A stretch of DNA of 64,000 nucleotides from Rhizophagus irregularis (Eukaryota; Glomeromycota; Glomeromycetes; Glomerales; Glomeraceae), in contig NC_089457.1 of assembly GCF_026210795.1 (NCBI RefSeq), positions 2,542,001-2,606,000 of the forward strand. The letters run 5' to 3'. Shown here piece by piece: positions 43,080 to 54,539 of this stretch. A model generated the notes under the pieces. The model was given only the letters and a program-made list of their open reading frames with translations, had not been told where the DNA came from and searched no databases. The position numbers and the translations under genes were made by a program. Positions within the stretch are counted from its first letter, which is position 1. Every line of letters begins with the position of its first letter.

Positions 43080-44300
43080 ATGAATAACATTCAAATAAAT
43101 ACGAAATTGAATTTTTGCTATAGTGTATTTTTATTATTTTTTTTTATAAATCTCTTATTTTCCTTCTCGGAAGCTAAAGGTGGAGGTGGCAGTACTGGTG
43201 GAGCTGGAACAGGATTTGGAAGTGGATCTGGATCTGGAGTAATAAGTAGCGGAAATAACAATGGAGGAGGTGATAATAATAGTGAACCTTTTTTTAAATA
43301 CGTAAATGGTAAAAGAGTTTGTACAAGCTTATGTGTAGCAATATTCATAATTTTATCATTTGTAGTAACAACTTTTTTAAGTTTATTTTTTTGTGTGTGT
43401 TATGAAAGATATAACAAAAAAAAAAATAATACAAATCAATTATATCAAAATATGATGAATAACGAAGGATTAGGAAATAACCATATTGTAAATATAAATT
43501 ATGATGATTCATTACCTCCAACTTATGAATCTACAAATCCTGCACCTGATCCAACACATGAATATGGGAAAAAACATGAAGCTACAAATACTTCATTACG
43601 TGATGCCGAAAGTTTCTCAAATCAATATCCTCCTAATGAAAACTTACCTACACCTGAAGAAATTGAAAATATTGTTATACAAGATGGTTACAAAGCATGG
43701 ATATTTAAACCTGAAGATATTTTAACTAAAAGAACTTCCATATCAAATGATGGAATAACGGTAGAACTATATAAAAGAAAATTAGGATCCAAATATGATG
43801 ATATGATGATTCAAACGAATTTTCCTTTCTTTACACCAGAAATTCATAATCCTGAAGAGGAAATTTTACATTATTTTGAAATAACTTTACTAAATAAAGT
43901 ATCAAAAGATTATACTGTTGCAATCGGAATTTCTACCAAGCCTTATCCTTACTTTAGATTACCAGGGTGGAATAAACATTCTGTCGGTTATCATTCTGAC
44001 GATGGAAGAAAATTTTGGAACGATGAGTTTGGTGGTAGGGATTATGGTCCTGAATGGGGTAAATTAGGTGATGTTATTGGTTGTGGATATAAACCTAAAA
44101 CCGGTGAAGTCTTCTTTACAAAGAATGGAAAATTCTTGGGAATTGCTTTTGCTGGATTAAGACATATATGGTATCCAACTATTGGTTCAGATGGTCATGT
44201 TAAAATGAAAATTAATTTCGGTGATGAACCATTTGTGTATAAAGAAGCTCTTGGGTTCGGGATTGGTGCCCCTGGGAAAGTGAAGACTAATGAAAAATAA
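43080..44300 (+). CDS. Ssh4/Ear1-like SPRY-domain membrane protein
   Basis: The predicted protein has 406 residues. Order of parts: signal-like hydrophobic stretch (residues 12-30); Gly/Ser-rich lumenal segment (33-66); one membrane span (81-107, flanked by Cys); a cytosolic PY motif LPPTYE (145-150); and a SPRY domain at about 230-390 (VGYHSDDGRKFW, YGPEWGKLGDVIGCGY, VFFTKNGKFLGIAF). One membrane span plus PY motif plus SPRY is the layout of yeast Ssh4 and Ear1. Those are adaptors that bring the ubiquitin ligase Rsp5 to membrane cargo at endosomes and vacuole. I infer the same role. The start is the first ATG; a TTTTTTTTCCAG at about 43003-43012 could be the end of a 5' UTR intron. It looks intact. 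Confidence 0.85.
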   Translation: MNNIQINTKLNFCYSVFLLFFFINLLFSFSEAKGGGGSTGGAGTGFGSGSGSGVISSGNNNGGGDNNSEPFFKYVNGKRVCTSLCVAIFIILSFVVTTFLSLFFCVCYERYNKKKNNTNQLYQNMMNNEGLGNNHIVNINYDDSLPPTYESTNPAPDPTHEYGKKHEATNTSLRDAESFSNQYPPNENLPTPEEIENIVIQDGYKAWIFKPEDILTKRTSISNDGITVELYKRKLGSKYDDMMIQTNFPFFTPEIHNPEEEILHYFEITLLNKVSKDYTVAIGISTKPYPYFRLPGWNKHSVGYHSDDGRKFWNDEFGGRDYGPEWGKLGDVIGCGYKPKTGEVFFTKNGKFLGIAFAGLRHIWYPTIGSDGHVKMKINFGDEPFVYKEALGFGIGAPGKVKTNEK

Positions 44301-44626
44301 CTAATTATATAATTATTATATTTGTTTGTGTTGAAAATTTTAATTAACAAAGTCTATAAATTTATCAAGTATAATTATTATTAAAAATAAATATAAATGC
44401 ATTCTATTAAATGTAAATCAGGTATGAAATTTGAGTCACCTGAACTTTACAAGAAAATCATGTGTTAATCATGTGTTAATCACCTGCTTAAACATATACT
44501 AACTATACTAACTATATAATTTGTTACACAAAATGGATTTACACGGAATAACTTTCGGAGTTGGTTTCCAAAAATTGTTAGTGAGTTTTTTCACTTTTTT
44601 TCAAATTTTTTTTTTTTTAAAAAAAA

Positions 44627-46174
44627 ATGAGTTTAACACGATTGCCCAACGATTGTATTTATGATATTTTAAAATATCTAAAAAATGATCGAACAACATT
44701 GTTTAAATGTTTATTTGTAAACCGGTTTTGGTGCAAAGAAACAGTTCCTTTGCTTTATGCAAATCCTTTCGATAATTACGGAAAGAATCGTTATTTAATA
44801 ATTTGGACCTTAATTTTATGTTTTGATGAGACAGAAATTCTACAATTAAAGAATCTTTTGTGTGCGGAACCTTATAATATTAATATAAACCCTGAATACA
44901 AACCCTTATTTGAATATACCAAATATTTAGAAAATGTTAATTCTGTTAAAATCATTGATTTAATTGTGACTTGGATTGGAAAGATTACTAAAGAATATTA
45001 TTATAAAAATTTTAATATTATTATAACCATATTTTATAATTCTATTATACGACAATGTACCAACATTAAATATTTAATTATTACACCATCATATTTTCTT
45101 AATGATGGAGAAAATATTAAGACTTTTACTTCAAATTTATCAAAATTAAAATTATTAAGATTAAATTTTAATGATGAAGTAAATAATGATAATATTTTTG
45201 AATTTTTACGTGGAATTTCAAAATATTGTTTAAATATTTTAAAATTGGAAATAAGTTTTCTTAATTTTTCTATACCATTGGATTATTTTTGTTCAATTAT
45301 ACAAAATCAAAATAATCTTAAAGCATTTAAAATATTGAATTATGATAATAATGAATCTTTATTAAATGATATTTTATCATTTTTAGAATTTCAAAAACAT
45401 TCTTTGGAATCTATGGAATTTGAAAATGTTGATTTTGATTTTATTTCTTTTAAAAATTTTATAAATTTATCAAATTTAAAATATTTGAATTTTCATAATT
45501 GTAAAGGAGGTTCATTAGATCAATTTGAAATTTTAAAATTCTCTTCTTTTAAACTTAAAGAATTAATATTTAATGAACCTACTTGGAATATTGATATTTT
45601 ACTTTTTATTATTAAATATTTAGGTTCATCATTACAAAAATTATCATTAACTAAAATTTTAATAACAATTCCCCTTATTGAAAATATATTAATTTATTGT
45701 TCAAATCTTATTACATTAGAAATTACAATTCATTCAAATGTGGATTTATTGATATTTTCTTATTTAAAAAATTTAAAAATAAGAAAATTATATCTTCATT
45801 TTTTTGAGGAATTCAATAATATAGATTTATTTATAAATTTATCTAATAATTTACCTATTAATATTAAAGAATTATCTTTTTATTTTGTTTCATCTTTTAA
45901 TCTTTTATATTTTAAAGAATTTTTAGAAAATTGTCATAATAATAATTTGAAAATAATTAATTCAAATTATTTGATTAATTTAGAATTTCTTAAAATAATT
46001 TTAGATTATATTGAAAAAAATAATAATAATTTGATGATTCTTGGTATTTTAGAATTAGAAAAAAATTGGAATGATGATGAAATGATTTTATTAGATAAAA
46101 TTAAAAGTAATGGTGTAAAAATTGTTGATTTTAATAGAATTTATAAAGAATTTTCTTACGATTTTATTATTTAA
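44627..46174 (+). CDS. F-box/LRR-like protein
   Basis: The predicted protein has 515 residues in one exon. The F-box is at residues 5-48 (LPNDCIYDILKYLKNDRTTL, VNRFWCKETVPLLYANPF). LRR-like repeats follow, with HSLESMEFENVDFDFISFKN and IIKYLGSSLQKLSL, ending in LLDKIKSNGVKIVDFNRIYK. That end is closest to the paralogue at 17868-19427 (ANPF, GVKIVDFGSIYK). The 5' leader is T-rich and then A-rich right up to the ATG. It is presumably an SCF substrate receptor. It looks intact. Confidence 0.88.
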   Translation: MSLTRLPNDCIYDILKYLKNDRTTLFKCLFVNRFWCKETVPLLYANPFDNYGKNRYLIIWTLILCFDETEILQLKNLLCAEPYNININPEYKPLFEYTKYLENVNSVKIIDLIVTWIGKITKEYYYKNFNIIITIFYNSIIRQCTNIKYLIITPSYFLNDGENIKTFTSNLSKLKLLRLNFNDEVNNDNIFEFLRGISKYCLNILKLEISFLNFSIPLDYFCSIIQNQNNLKAFKILNYDNNESLLNDILSFLEFQKHSLESMEFENVDFDFISFKNFINLSNLKYLNFHNCKGGSLDQFEILKFSSFKLKELIFNEPTWNIDILLFIIKYLGSSLQKLSLTKILITIPLIENILIYCSNLITLEITIHSNVDLLIFSYLKNLKIRKLYLHFFEEFNNIDLFINLSNNLPINIKELSFYFVSSFNLLYFKEFLENCHNNNLKIINSNYLINLEFLKIILDYIEKNNNNLMILGILELEKNWNDDEMILLDKIKSNGVKIVDFNRIYKEFSYDFII

Positions 46175-46215
46175 GTTTCTTAGATTTTTTTTTATTTTAT
46201 AAATAAAATTTTTTT
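46175..46215 (+). terminator. 3' flank with poly(A)-type signal
   Basis: A T-rich run followed by TTTTATAAATAAAATTTT shortly after the stop, as in the other F-box genes on this strand. Confidence 0.45.
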
Positions 46216-47320
46216 AACATATATATATGTATGCGTATTTCAAATTAGAATTTTAGTACGATATTTGAGATTAATTATGAAATAAAATCTTGCAAAAACC
46301 TGAAATATTTATAGTCAATGCAAATAAATTTTAGAGATGTGTCCGGGAATAAACTACCATGACCGTCAAGGAATAAGGGTAAGCCAATGCATTATACATA
46401 GATACTGTTCAGTTTGCAGTAAATAGCTATATTTGTATTTATATTTAATATTCAATTAGCATTTGTTATTAGTTATACAAAATGTTTCCAATTATTATTA
46501 GACCACTTACAGTTAATTCTCCATAAATGCTCATAAACGCATCTACTATATGCACACCTCTTTAAATGCACTATTTCGAAAGTTATGCACAGTTGGATGC
46601 ACTTATTGTATAATCTAACTAAATAAAAAGTTATTTCCATTATTTATACACTGTTATCTTTTTCATTAACTCGATATAAAAGACCTTGATATAATTATAG
46701 CTGATGTTTCAGTTGATACAGTATATCTACATATATTAAAAACTTGATATAATGATAAAACTTTGCTTTCAGTTCCTTTTATATGAGAGAACATATAAAT
46801 ATCACTATATCAGCACGATTTTGATATAATGATATTTTTCATATGGATCCCAAAAGTATCGTTTTATCAGAGTTAATTATATATTCTCATTATTAGAATA
46901 TAAGTTAATAAAAGTAATCCAAAATTTTTCGTAAATTATAAAAAAAAAGCTGAAAAAAAGGCCAAGATTTTTACTAAATGAATTACTATCAATTTGCGTC
47001 GGAGTCACGTGATAGCAACAGAAGTTCGTGTCACGTTTATCGTAAAATAAAATGAAATAAAGTATATGTAAAATTAAAACTTATATATGTAACTTTAAAG
47101 TGTATATTTATTCAATTAAACAATAACTTAAAATAAATGAAACAATACAAATAAATAAATACTAATTCATGAATCATAACAAAAAAATAAAATTTTGATG
47201 CCTCCACGGCGATCTGCAATATTACCGATAAAATTGAAAACTAAACTAAACTAAAAATTAATACTTCATAAAATCCTCCTTTAAAATCCCCTTGTTCGCC
47301 CATTCTATTTATATTGTTCG
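46216..47320. other. No gene seen
   Basis: AT-rich with many GATATA words; no open frame or repeat structure that I can support. Confidence 0.45.
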
Positions 47321-47324
47321 TAAT

Positions 47325-47425
47325 TTCGGTATAAATTATACCATGTATAAGTTAAACTTCGTATAAATTACACTGGGTGTAAATTAAACTAAGTATAAGT
47401 TATAAAAAGTATAAGTTACACCGTT
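47325..47425. repeat. Degenerate GTATAAATTA tandem repeat
   Basis: About six units of GTATAA(A/G)TTA(A/C)ACT with spacing of 14-18 bases. Confidence 0.55.
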
Positions 47426-49640
47426 ACACCGCTGATCACTGGAATCTTATGCTGAATCTTCGATGTGGCGCAAATCCGCGTAACAATATGATAAAAATTT
47501 TTGGACCTTTGTAATATGATATTCGAAGTTTGTTTTCTCTAAATAAAAATAAAATTTATATTATTAAAAAGATATATATATTCATAATATTTATTTCTCA
47601 AGCTTTTATAATGTTATTAAATTCTTTTTATAAATAATTTAAAACATTTATTATAAAGGCTTATAGATAATTGTACTGTCTGTCCTGTAGAAATCTGTGG
47701 AAGTTCATGCAACCCATCTGCAAAATTTTTAAAATAAGAGAAATACGATAATATTAATCATAAATATCTACAGCTGAAAATTACTATAGCGATATTATAA
47801 TCAGCCTTCTGTACTAATCCATCAAAATTTCTAAGAATGTAATGATCCTATATAAGCGCACCATATTATACCAGTACGTTGAGCCTAGAACAGTATGCGT
47901 CGAGAGTAATTTTGAGGTATGAAGCCTGTTCGGCAGTTCGGCAATGCATATAAAAGTTTAACTAAAAACTTGATACTGTTTGGCTAGGCATTCATGGACA
48001 ATGTAAGTGAATTCACGGTAGAAGCGTAGAAAGGCTGAATCAGTGCAAAAGAGGACATATGCATCTGTTTAACATATTCTTATTCATCCCGAATAATTTT
48101 CTGCATTATGTAACAGCGATATATATTTCGCTCATAATATTTATGTATTAGTTGCTGTTCCCAACAACGATTTATGTCGTTAAATTTTATAGAATAATTT
48201 GATTAACTGGGTCATGCGTACGTTCTGATACAGTTCTGGTTAACGGCCACAGCAGATTGTTCTTATTATTTATTCATTTTTTTTTCTTTTATTTACTTAT
48301 TAATTATTAATTATTAACACTAATTAAAAAAAGACCTTTTAGCTATTTATTTATTTATTTATAATTAAACACTAATAAAAAGACAATTTTATTGGTTATC
48401 TCCATCCTCTAACATAACTGATAAGTTATAGTAAATACTAATGCTGCAGTAAAATAAAATGAGAGAATCGTTAAAAAATAGTTTTTAGAACAAATAATAT
48501 AGACAATAACAAAATTATGAAGTGGAAGCAATTGTGCATAGAAATGATAGCAAAGTTGAACCTTTGTGGTATATGAAAATTAACTAAGAAAAAGATATAT
48601 TAATATAATCAATATATGTGATGAGAAAGTTAAAGTTGATGGTAACTTGGAATAATAATAATAATAAATAGTTATTGGATGGGGGAAAAAAGATATCTAC
48701 CGCTTTGGCTATTAATCGAAATACTGTAAAGACCAATATCCCCCATGAGTTATGGTTCGGTCATTAGGAATACTGAGGAATTAATTCTACTAAATAACGT
48801 CTAATTTATAGCGTGTAAGAAAAAAATCACAAAGTAAAAATTATTGTAATATTATGTTACATTTGATATCTACAGAAGATATAATCTAATTTGGAGTTGC
48901 AATTTAAAAAGTAAATTGAATGATAAGGGAAAGGAAGGCAAAAATCAATGTTTAATTTAAGTGGGAACAAAGAAAAATTATAGGAAAGAGAAAAAGACAT
49001 AACAAGAATTGAAAATTGATGTAATTGATTATTTGATAAGTGGGTATGGAACAAGCGTGCAGTTACACTGTTACATGAATAACCAAATTACATTTAATAA
49101 TGTATTTTAGTGATTAAAATATTAGCATCTGACTAATGATGAAAAAACGGAAGTTTTCAACGCTATAATTAATATAGATAAAATTAATATTGAAATAATT
49201 ATAAATTTATTGGTGGTAAAAAAGAATATAACAGTTAGTTTATTTGTCAATCAAAATCATTTAGCGAACGTTACTAAAGATTTTAATAATAATTCAAGTA
49301 CATGGATACGTACATAATTGGTTTACAGAGAATAATATCAAATTACATATATTCGAAAATAGATGGGAAAAGTATCATGTTTTGCGTTAGAAGAAAAATA
49401 TTATATATGAGAATTATAGGAATTGAGTCAAGAGGAAAACAAATATAAAATATTTAGAAGATTGGGAGTATACGGAATTGTGAAAATAATGAATATATAG
49501 AATAATTAAAACAACGATAAAGTTATAAATTATGTATATATTGACGCCGGGAAAAAGAAAATTTAAAAATTCTAACAACTACTTAATAGTGAGTTCGTAA
49601 AAATCGCTCAAGAACCGTCTGTGTAATATTAGTTGAAAAC
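47426..49640. other. No supported gene
   Basis: There is a moderately GC-richer stretch at 47780-48250 and a few coding-like words at 48690-48770, but nothing that can be named. Confidence 0.4.
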
Positions 49641-49659
49641 AATCACATGAAATTACTCG

Positions 49660-50189
49660 TCTTCAAGTTGCATTTCTTGAAATCTTTGTTGAGCCGTTCT
49701 TTAGCTTCTTTATTCATGCTCTTGTTTTGCCTTTTCTTTCTCATTAATTTGTCTAATACGTTGTCTAAGACGTTCTTGAAGTTCTTTAGCTCTCAAATAT
49801 TCTTTACTTTCCATTTGCTCAACCTTACGTTTGTGAGCCTCCTCAGCTTCTTTTCTTAATTTCTCTTCGTGTTCTTGCTCATTAATTCCAAGACGTTGTC
49901 TAATACGTTCTTGAAGTTCTTTAGCTCTCAAATATTCTTTACTTTCCATTTGCTCAACCTTACGTTTGTGAGCCTCCTCAGCTTCTTTTCTTAATTTCTC
50001 TTCGTGTTCTTGCTCATTAATTCCAAGACGTTGTCTAATACGTTCTTGAAGTTCTTTAGCTCTCAAATATTCTTTACTTTCCATTTGCTCAACCTTACGT
50101 TTGTGAGCCTCCTCAGCTTCTTTTCTTGCAATCTTTTTTAATTTCTCTTCGTGTTCTTGTTTTTTTCTTTCTTCCTCTTTTCTTTTCAA
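49660..50189 (-). pseudogene. Coiled-coil gene fragment with 45-residue tandem repeats
   Basis: Three tandem copies of a 135-bp unit encode EEAHKRKVEQMESKEYLRAK and ELQERIRQRLGINEQEHEEK. They form a long, highly charged helix predicted to be a coiled coil. Two units are nearly identical in DNA, so the expansion is recent. The frame opens at 50189 with no ATG and stops at 49710. The bases that follow read in another frame to an acidic end (QQRFQEMQLEDE). So it is either one exon of a larger gene or a fragment. The function is unknown. Confidence 0.5.
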
Positions 50190-50699
50190 TGACGAGCCTT
50201 CTCTTGTTATTTATTTATTTATTTTTATTTAAAATTAAATTTATTTCGCAAGAAGACGGATCACGTGTGATGATGCAATCTGTGCGACGTAAATCAAAAA
50301 TAAACCTCAGTACTTTTTTACCGGAATATATTTTATCTCACTCAGGAACGTAACATATTTTTTTATCCGAGTCTTATATCACTATAAAAGCACTATGTCT
50401 GAAACTAATACACATGCCATGAGACGCTCACGCGAAATTAAAAAACATTATATAGATGTCTCATACTTACAGCGATAGATTATTCGCAAGGAGATTAAGG
50501 TCGTGCGTTCCTTGTTATAACGGATCAGCCAATTAAATTCTTTGAATTCACTATAATCTTATGGAGGATTCGTTATATCAAGAGTAGACTGTATATGCTT
50601 TTAAAAATACCATCCATTCAAAAAAATCATTCATAAAATAATCTAAATAGTTAATTACACTATTTTTCTTTCTTTTAGAGATCTTTATTTATTTACATA

Positions 50700-51180
50700 T
50701 TGAATCATTACAATTCTTCAAGGGATGGCAGGTGAACCTGCATCAGTTCTTGCAGATTCACCAGGGAGTGTAAGGAGAAAATATTGAGTTCGATCTCGTC
50801 CTACCGCAGTTCGAAGAAAATATGGCATTGATTCAATGCGCGACAAGTACGTTGTGGAAATTCTTCAATATTATCAGGGTGCTACGGGGAAGGAAAGCCT
50901 GAATACGAAATAATTGGTGATGAAAGCACTGGATGAGTCGATGATGTGATCGAGATAGGCTATTCCGTTGCACTACAATTCGAGGTGGAATGGGTGGATA
51001 GGAAGCCGAGAATATTATTTGCGTCACAGAGTATAAACCACGGCGAAACGTAGTCGGAGGCTTCGCTCAGAATATCATACAACTTGGAAGTTCGTTTCAA
51101 ACTAACAAGAGAAAGCGAAAGCGGGAAATGTCGATGATTTTGACTATCTCTATGGTATTAAAACCCAATAACGCAATAAT
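50700..51180 (+). pseudogene. Fossil of a Crinkler-type (CRN) C-terminal domain
   Basis: Pieces resembling the PD-(D/E)XK-like C-terminal domain of fungal Crinkler proteins: GKPEYEIIGDEST, then ICVTEYKPRRN (the ExK-like position) and GFAQNIIQLGSSFQTNKRKR. The copy is broken by several lesions and has no N-terminal region. The identification is from memory of the family and was not checked by a search. Confidence 0.45.
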
Positions 51181-52340
51181 CTTTTTATTTATATTTAAAT
51201 TTTATTTATTGTGGAAAAGTTAATTTAACGAAAGAATGTGGATGGTGTTAATTCAATAGACAAAATGATGTTGTTTTTGATGAACTAAGAGTCATTAAAT
51301 AAGTCACTTTCTTCTCTTATCAACCCCCTTTATTGTCATCCCACATATAGTCCATGAAGAAATTAAAAATCTACTTTTTAATACATATTCAACTTTTGGT
51401 GGTAGTAGACGAAATTAAGATAGAGTAGCATGTGTGTGGGCTAAGATAAATTTACTGTATATCGTTTGAAAAATGATCAGCCGTTAACCAAAGGTGCGTA
51501 AATTGTTGCGCATGTACATTAACATAGAAGCATTATATATCCCTGAATTATGTATTATTTTTCTATCTCTGTTGAAAAACTAGTTCAATGCGATAAAGAA
51601 AAGGCAAAACTTATTTCAAACTAAATTGTGGTATTGGGAAAATCAAGCGGACGAATCACGTGTAATTTCCCGATCATCTATTTCGTCACCTATTGAAGAC
51701 CATTATATTTAGAAAATGGATCAATAGCTTTAGAGTTTAGATCAAACTAATATACCTAACTTCAAATCGCCGGGGAATAGAGACGAATGAATTTTTGGAC
51801 TCTGAATACAAGAAAAGATTAATAGTTAGGGAAGGGAGTCGAGAAAAAAAAGCTTCAGGATTTAAGACCGACGCAACAATATCTTCATCCTCTAAAGCGC
51901 AACCGAAATGTGCTTTGCTAAATACTATTTCTTCCAAAATAAATTCCGTTCTCAGGATACCGCGTCCATTCTTTTCCTTAGATATTTCTTCTGATACAAC
52001 AATTCCATGCAATGGAATTATAATGATTATTACGGGAAACGAGCTTAGGAATTCCAATAGTAACTGCGAAAATATAGAAACAGATTTTCCAGTGAATCAA
52101 TGTACTTATTCTTTCATGTATTTTTTATGGGCAGCGTCCCGCACCTGTAATCATTTCTGTATTAATAAAAATTCCTCACACTTATCATCTGATGTCGTGC
52201 CAAGTTGGCTCAACGCCATATGTCATAAGCGGGTTCAAATAATCAAATAATAAAATTTTCTACGCCCTTGTGACACGCTGGAAATGTAAGAAAATTTAAA
52301 AAATAAATAATTTCTATTTTTCTGTTTTTGTTTATATTTT
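51181..52340. other. No supported gene
   Basis: At 51737-52250 long frames overlap on both strands, one of 107 codons (minus) and one of 151 (plus). Neither starts with a clear ATG context or resembles anything I know. Confidence 0.35.
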
Positions 52341-52349
52341 ATACATTTC

Positions 52350-53767
52350 TAAAATGAGTGGATTGAAAAAATATAAGATTACTGATATTAATAATTCCGG
52401 AATCAATTCATTTGTGTGGTATAAAGATGATTCAGCTCCAGATACTTGAGGAATTTATGGATAGATTTCTATTTAAGGGGGAGAAGAAGCATTCCCAAAA
52501 TAAGACTTGGAAAATGTTTTTCATAGGCGAAGCGATGAGGATTCGAGGTTGTGTCCAAACTGTAAAGGGAAGATGCAAATCCCAATTGGTTTCCTTGGTG
52601 TAAAGATTGCTGGTTAAAAAAAACTTCGAGATGACTTTCCTAAATGGACAAGTGGAACGCTGACATTGATATTCTTATACGGAAATCCCAAGCCTATTTA
52701 AACCACATATCTGGAATGGATTAAACTAAAGCAATTCGCTAATTGTCAATATATTGCTGAAGGTGGTTTTTCTAAAGTTTACAAAGCAAAATGGCTCGAT
52801 GGACCCCATGAAAAGATAATCTATAAATAGGCCTATTCGCGAAATTGAAATCATTAATTGCTCAAAAAGAATAGCTAAAGATTTCGTCAACGAGGTAAAG
52901 CATTAACACCTTTATTGTTGCAGGCTTTAGTAAAGAAGAATGAATGGACTAACTGTTGTAATATTATAAGATTATGACCACTTGATACCTATAACACTAT
53001 TAGTAATATTGTTTCCACTCAATTACATGGGAATACAATATGTCCATCTATGCTCTGGTTATGGACTATTTCCCTGATAGAGACTTGCGAAAATTTATCA
53101 AACAAAATCTCAGATGGTTACAAAGGCTTCGTTTTCTTAATGATATAGCATTAAGCCTGAGAATTATGCATGAATTGAAGATAGTTCATTGGAGACCTCC
53201 ACGGTGGAAGTATATGAATTACATGCAATTATCACCGACTTTGGGTTGTCGCGACCAGTAGACTTGCCTCGCCTACATGATCAAGGAAATTACGAATTGT
53301 TCCATGGGACTGAAATCCTTCAAGGACAGAAGGAATCTCTAGCTTCTGATGTTTATGCATTTGGAATTATTATGTGGGAATTTTCAGCTAGCGAGCATCT
53401 GACATTTTATGAGTGGGATCATCTTTCACTTATACATAACATCTGTGAAGGTTTCGACCAAAGATTCCTGAAGGAATTCCTCCTTTATGTTCGACATTTA
53501 TGCAAAGATGCTGGGATGCTGATCCATCGAAAAGACCCAGTAGTGAGGAGATACATAAAACTTTGTGTGATTGGTATAACTCTCGAGAAAATACTGCTAA
53601 TGAAGAATTACGTTTTCCAAACTAGATCTTGGCGATCAATGCAATGTTATCGCCAATACGCTCCACCTCGCCAACGGATCAAGAAGAATTCTAAGCCAGT
53701 TTACCGTAGTCAGTTTGTTCAGAAATCAATACCAATCGCAATGCTATTGGAAAATATAGACAATTGA
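52350..53767 (+). pseudogene. Broken TKL-type kinase
   Basis: Order of parts: Cys pair (CPNCKGK, about 52545); FPKWTSG (52645); YLEWIKLKQF and the glycine loop YIAEGGFSKVYKAKW (about 52705-52795); ALVMDYFPDRDLRKFIKQ (53050); IALSLRIMHELKIVH (53145); then, after a frame change at 53190, ITDFGLSRPVDLP (53225), ILQGQKESLASDVYAFGIIM (53315) and a decayed end. The catalytic loop HRDLHxGN is lost at the frame change. Stops and shifts also lie between 52620 and 53030. The relic is less AT-rich than the kinase array and only distantly similar to it. Confidence 0.75.
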
Positions 53768-54239
53768 ATATTAATTAACAATTTGTACAAATGTTTGTTT
53801 TTATATTCATATTTACGCAACCGCTTGGCATTTTTGCACTGTTTTAATAAGCAAATTATATTAATAAAGTTTTTCGCTCAATAAGGGTTTGGATTCTTTT
53901 AACTCATGAATGCATGCGTTAGCGATCATGTTACCGTTATCTGAAAACGTATTCCGTCACGTCATTATTCCCGAATTTTTTAGAATTCAGACTGCGCCCT
54001 TGCACATGCGTGTCCAGATCTTTTTCTCTTACAACTCTTACAACTTTATAACTTGTAATGCGCACATGATACAATTTTCACAACTACTAGGAAATGGAAA
54101 CCATTTTAAGTCCGGAGAGAAATTTATATATGTAATTTAAAATTTTTTTATCAGCAACATGAACAATTGGTAAATAAAATAACAAATATTTATTAAAGAA
54201 TCTACAATTTAATTTAATAGATAATGTGTTATATACGCT

Positions 54240-54485
54240 ATCTTTTGTCCAAAAAAATAAATTTCGTTTTGATATCCACATCATCTAAATCCTTACCAGT
54301 AGCGACAGCATATAGTTTAATCGTTTTGATGTATTCATTTAACAGAGCTGTCACCCTGCGTGGTTCTTTTACAGGTTCTAAGACCGGTGAAGACGGGTAT
54401 GACCCTAACCAATTGATGATATCTCTTACTTCAAGAAGGCTGTCTACCCATAACTGTCAGGTGTATATTGATTGTATATCTTTAA
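54240..54485 (-). pseudogene. Coding fragment, unknown family
   Basis: One minus-strand frame is open without an ATG: VDSLLEVRDIINWLGSYPSS, PVKEPRRVTALLNEYIKTIK, LYAVATGKDLDDVDIKTKFI. It has the look of a helical protein fragment. It may belong with the broken gene just upstream on this strand, or may be a piece of a virus-like element; I cannot decide. Confidence 0.35.
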
Positions 54486-54539
54486 TAAAGCGAAATAAAT
54501 ATATAAATTTCAGCAATCACAAATCACATGATTAGTCAC

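Noticed and set aside
48690-48775. Coding-like words (INRNTVKTNIPHELWFGH) recalling the end of an integrase core
   Set aside because: Too short and isolated; surrounding frames are full of stops, so no element can be delimited.
51737-52250. Long overlapping frames on both strands
   Set aside because: No recognisable motif, and the plus frame starts at TTG; not enough to call a gene, though the minus frame might be an exon.
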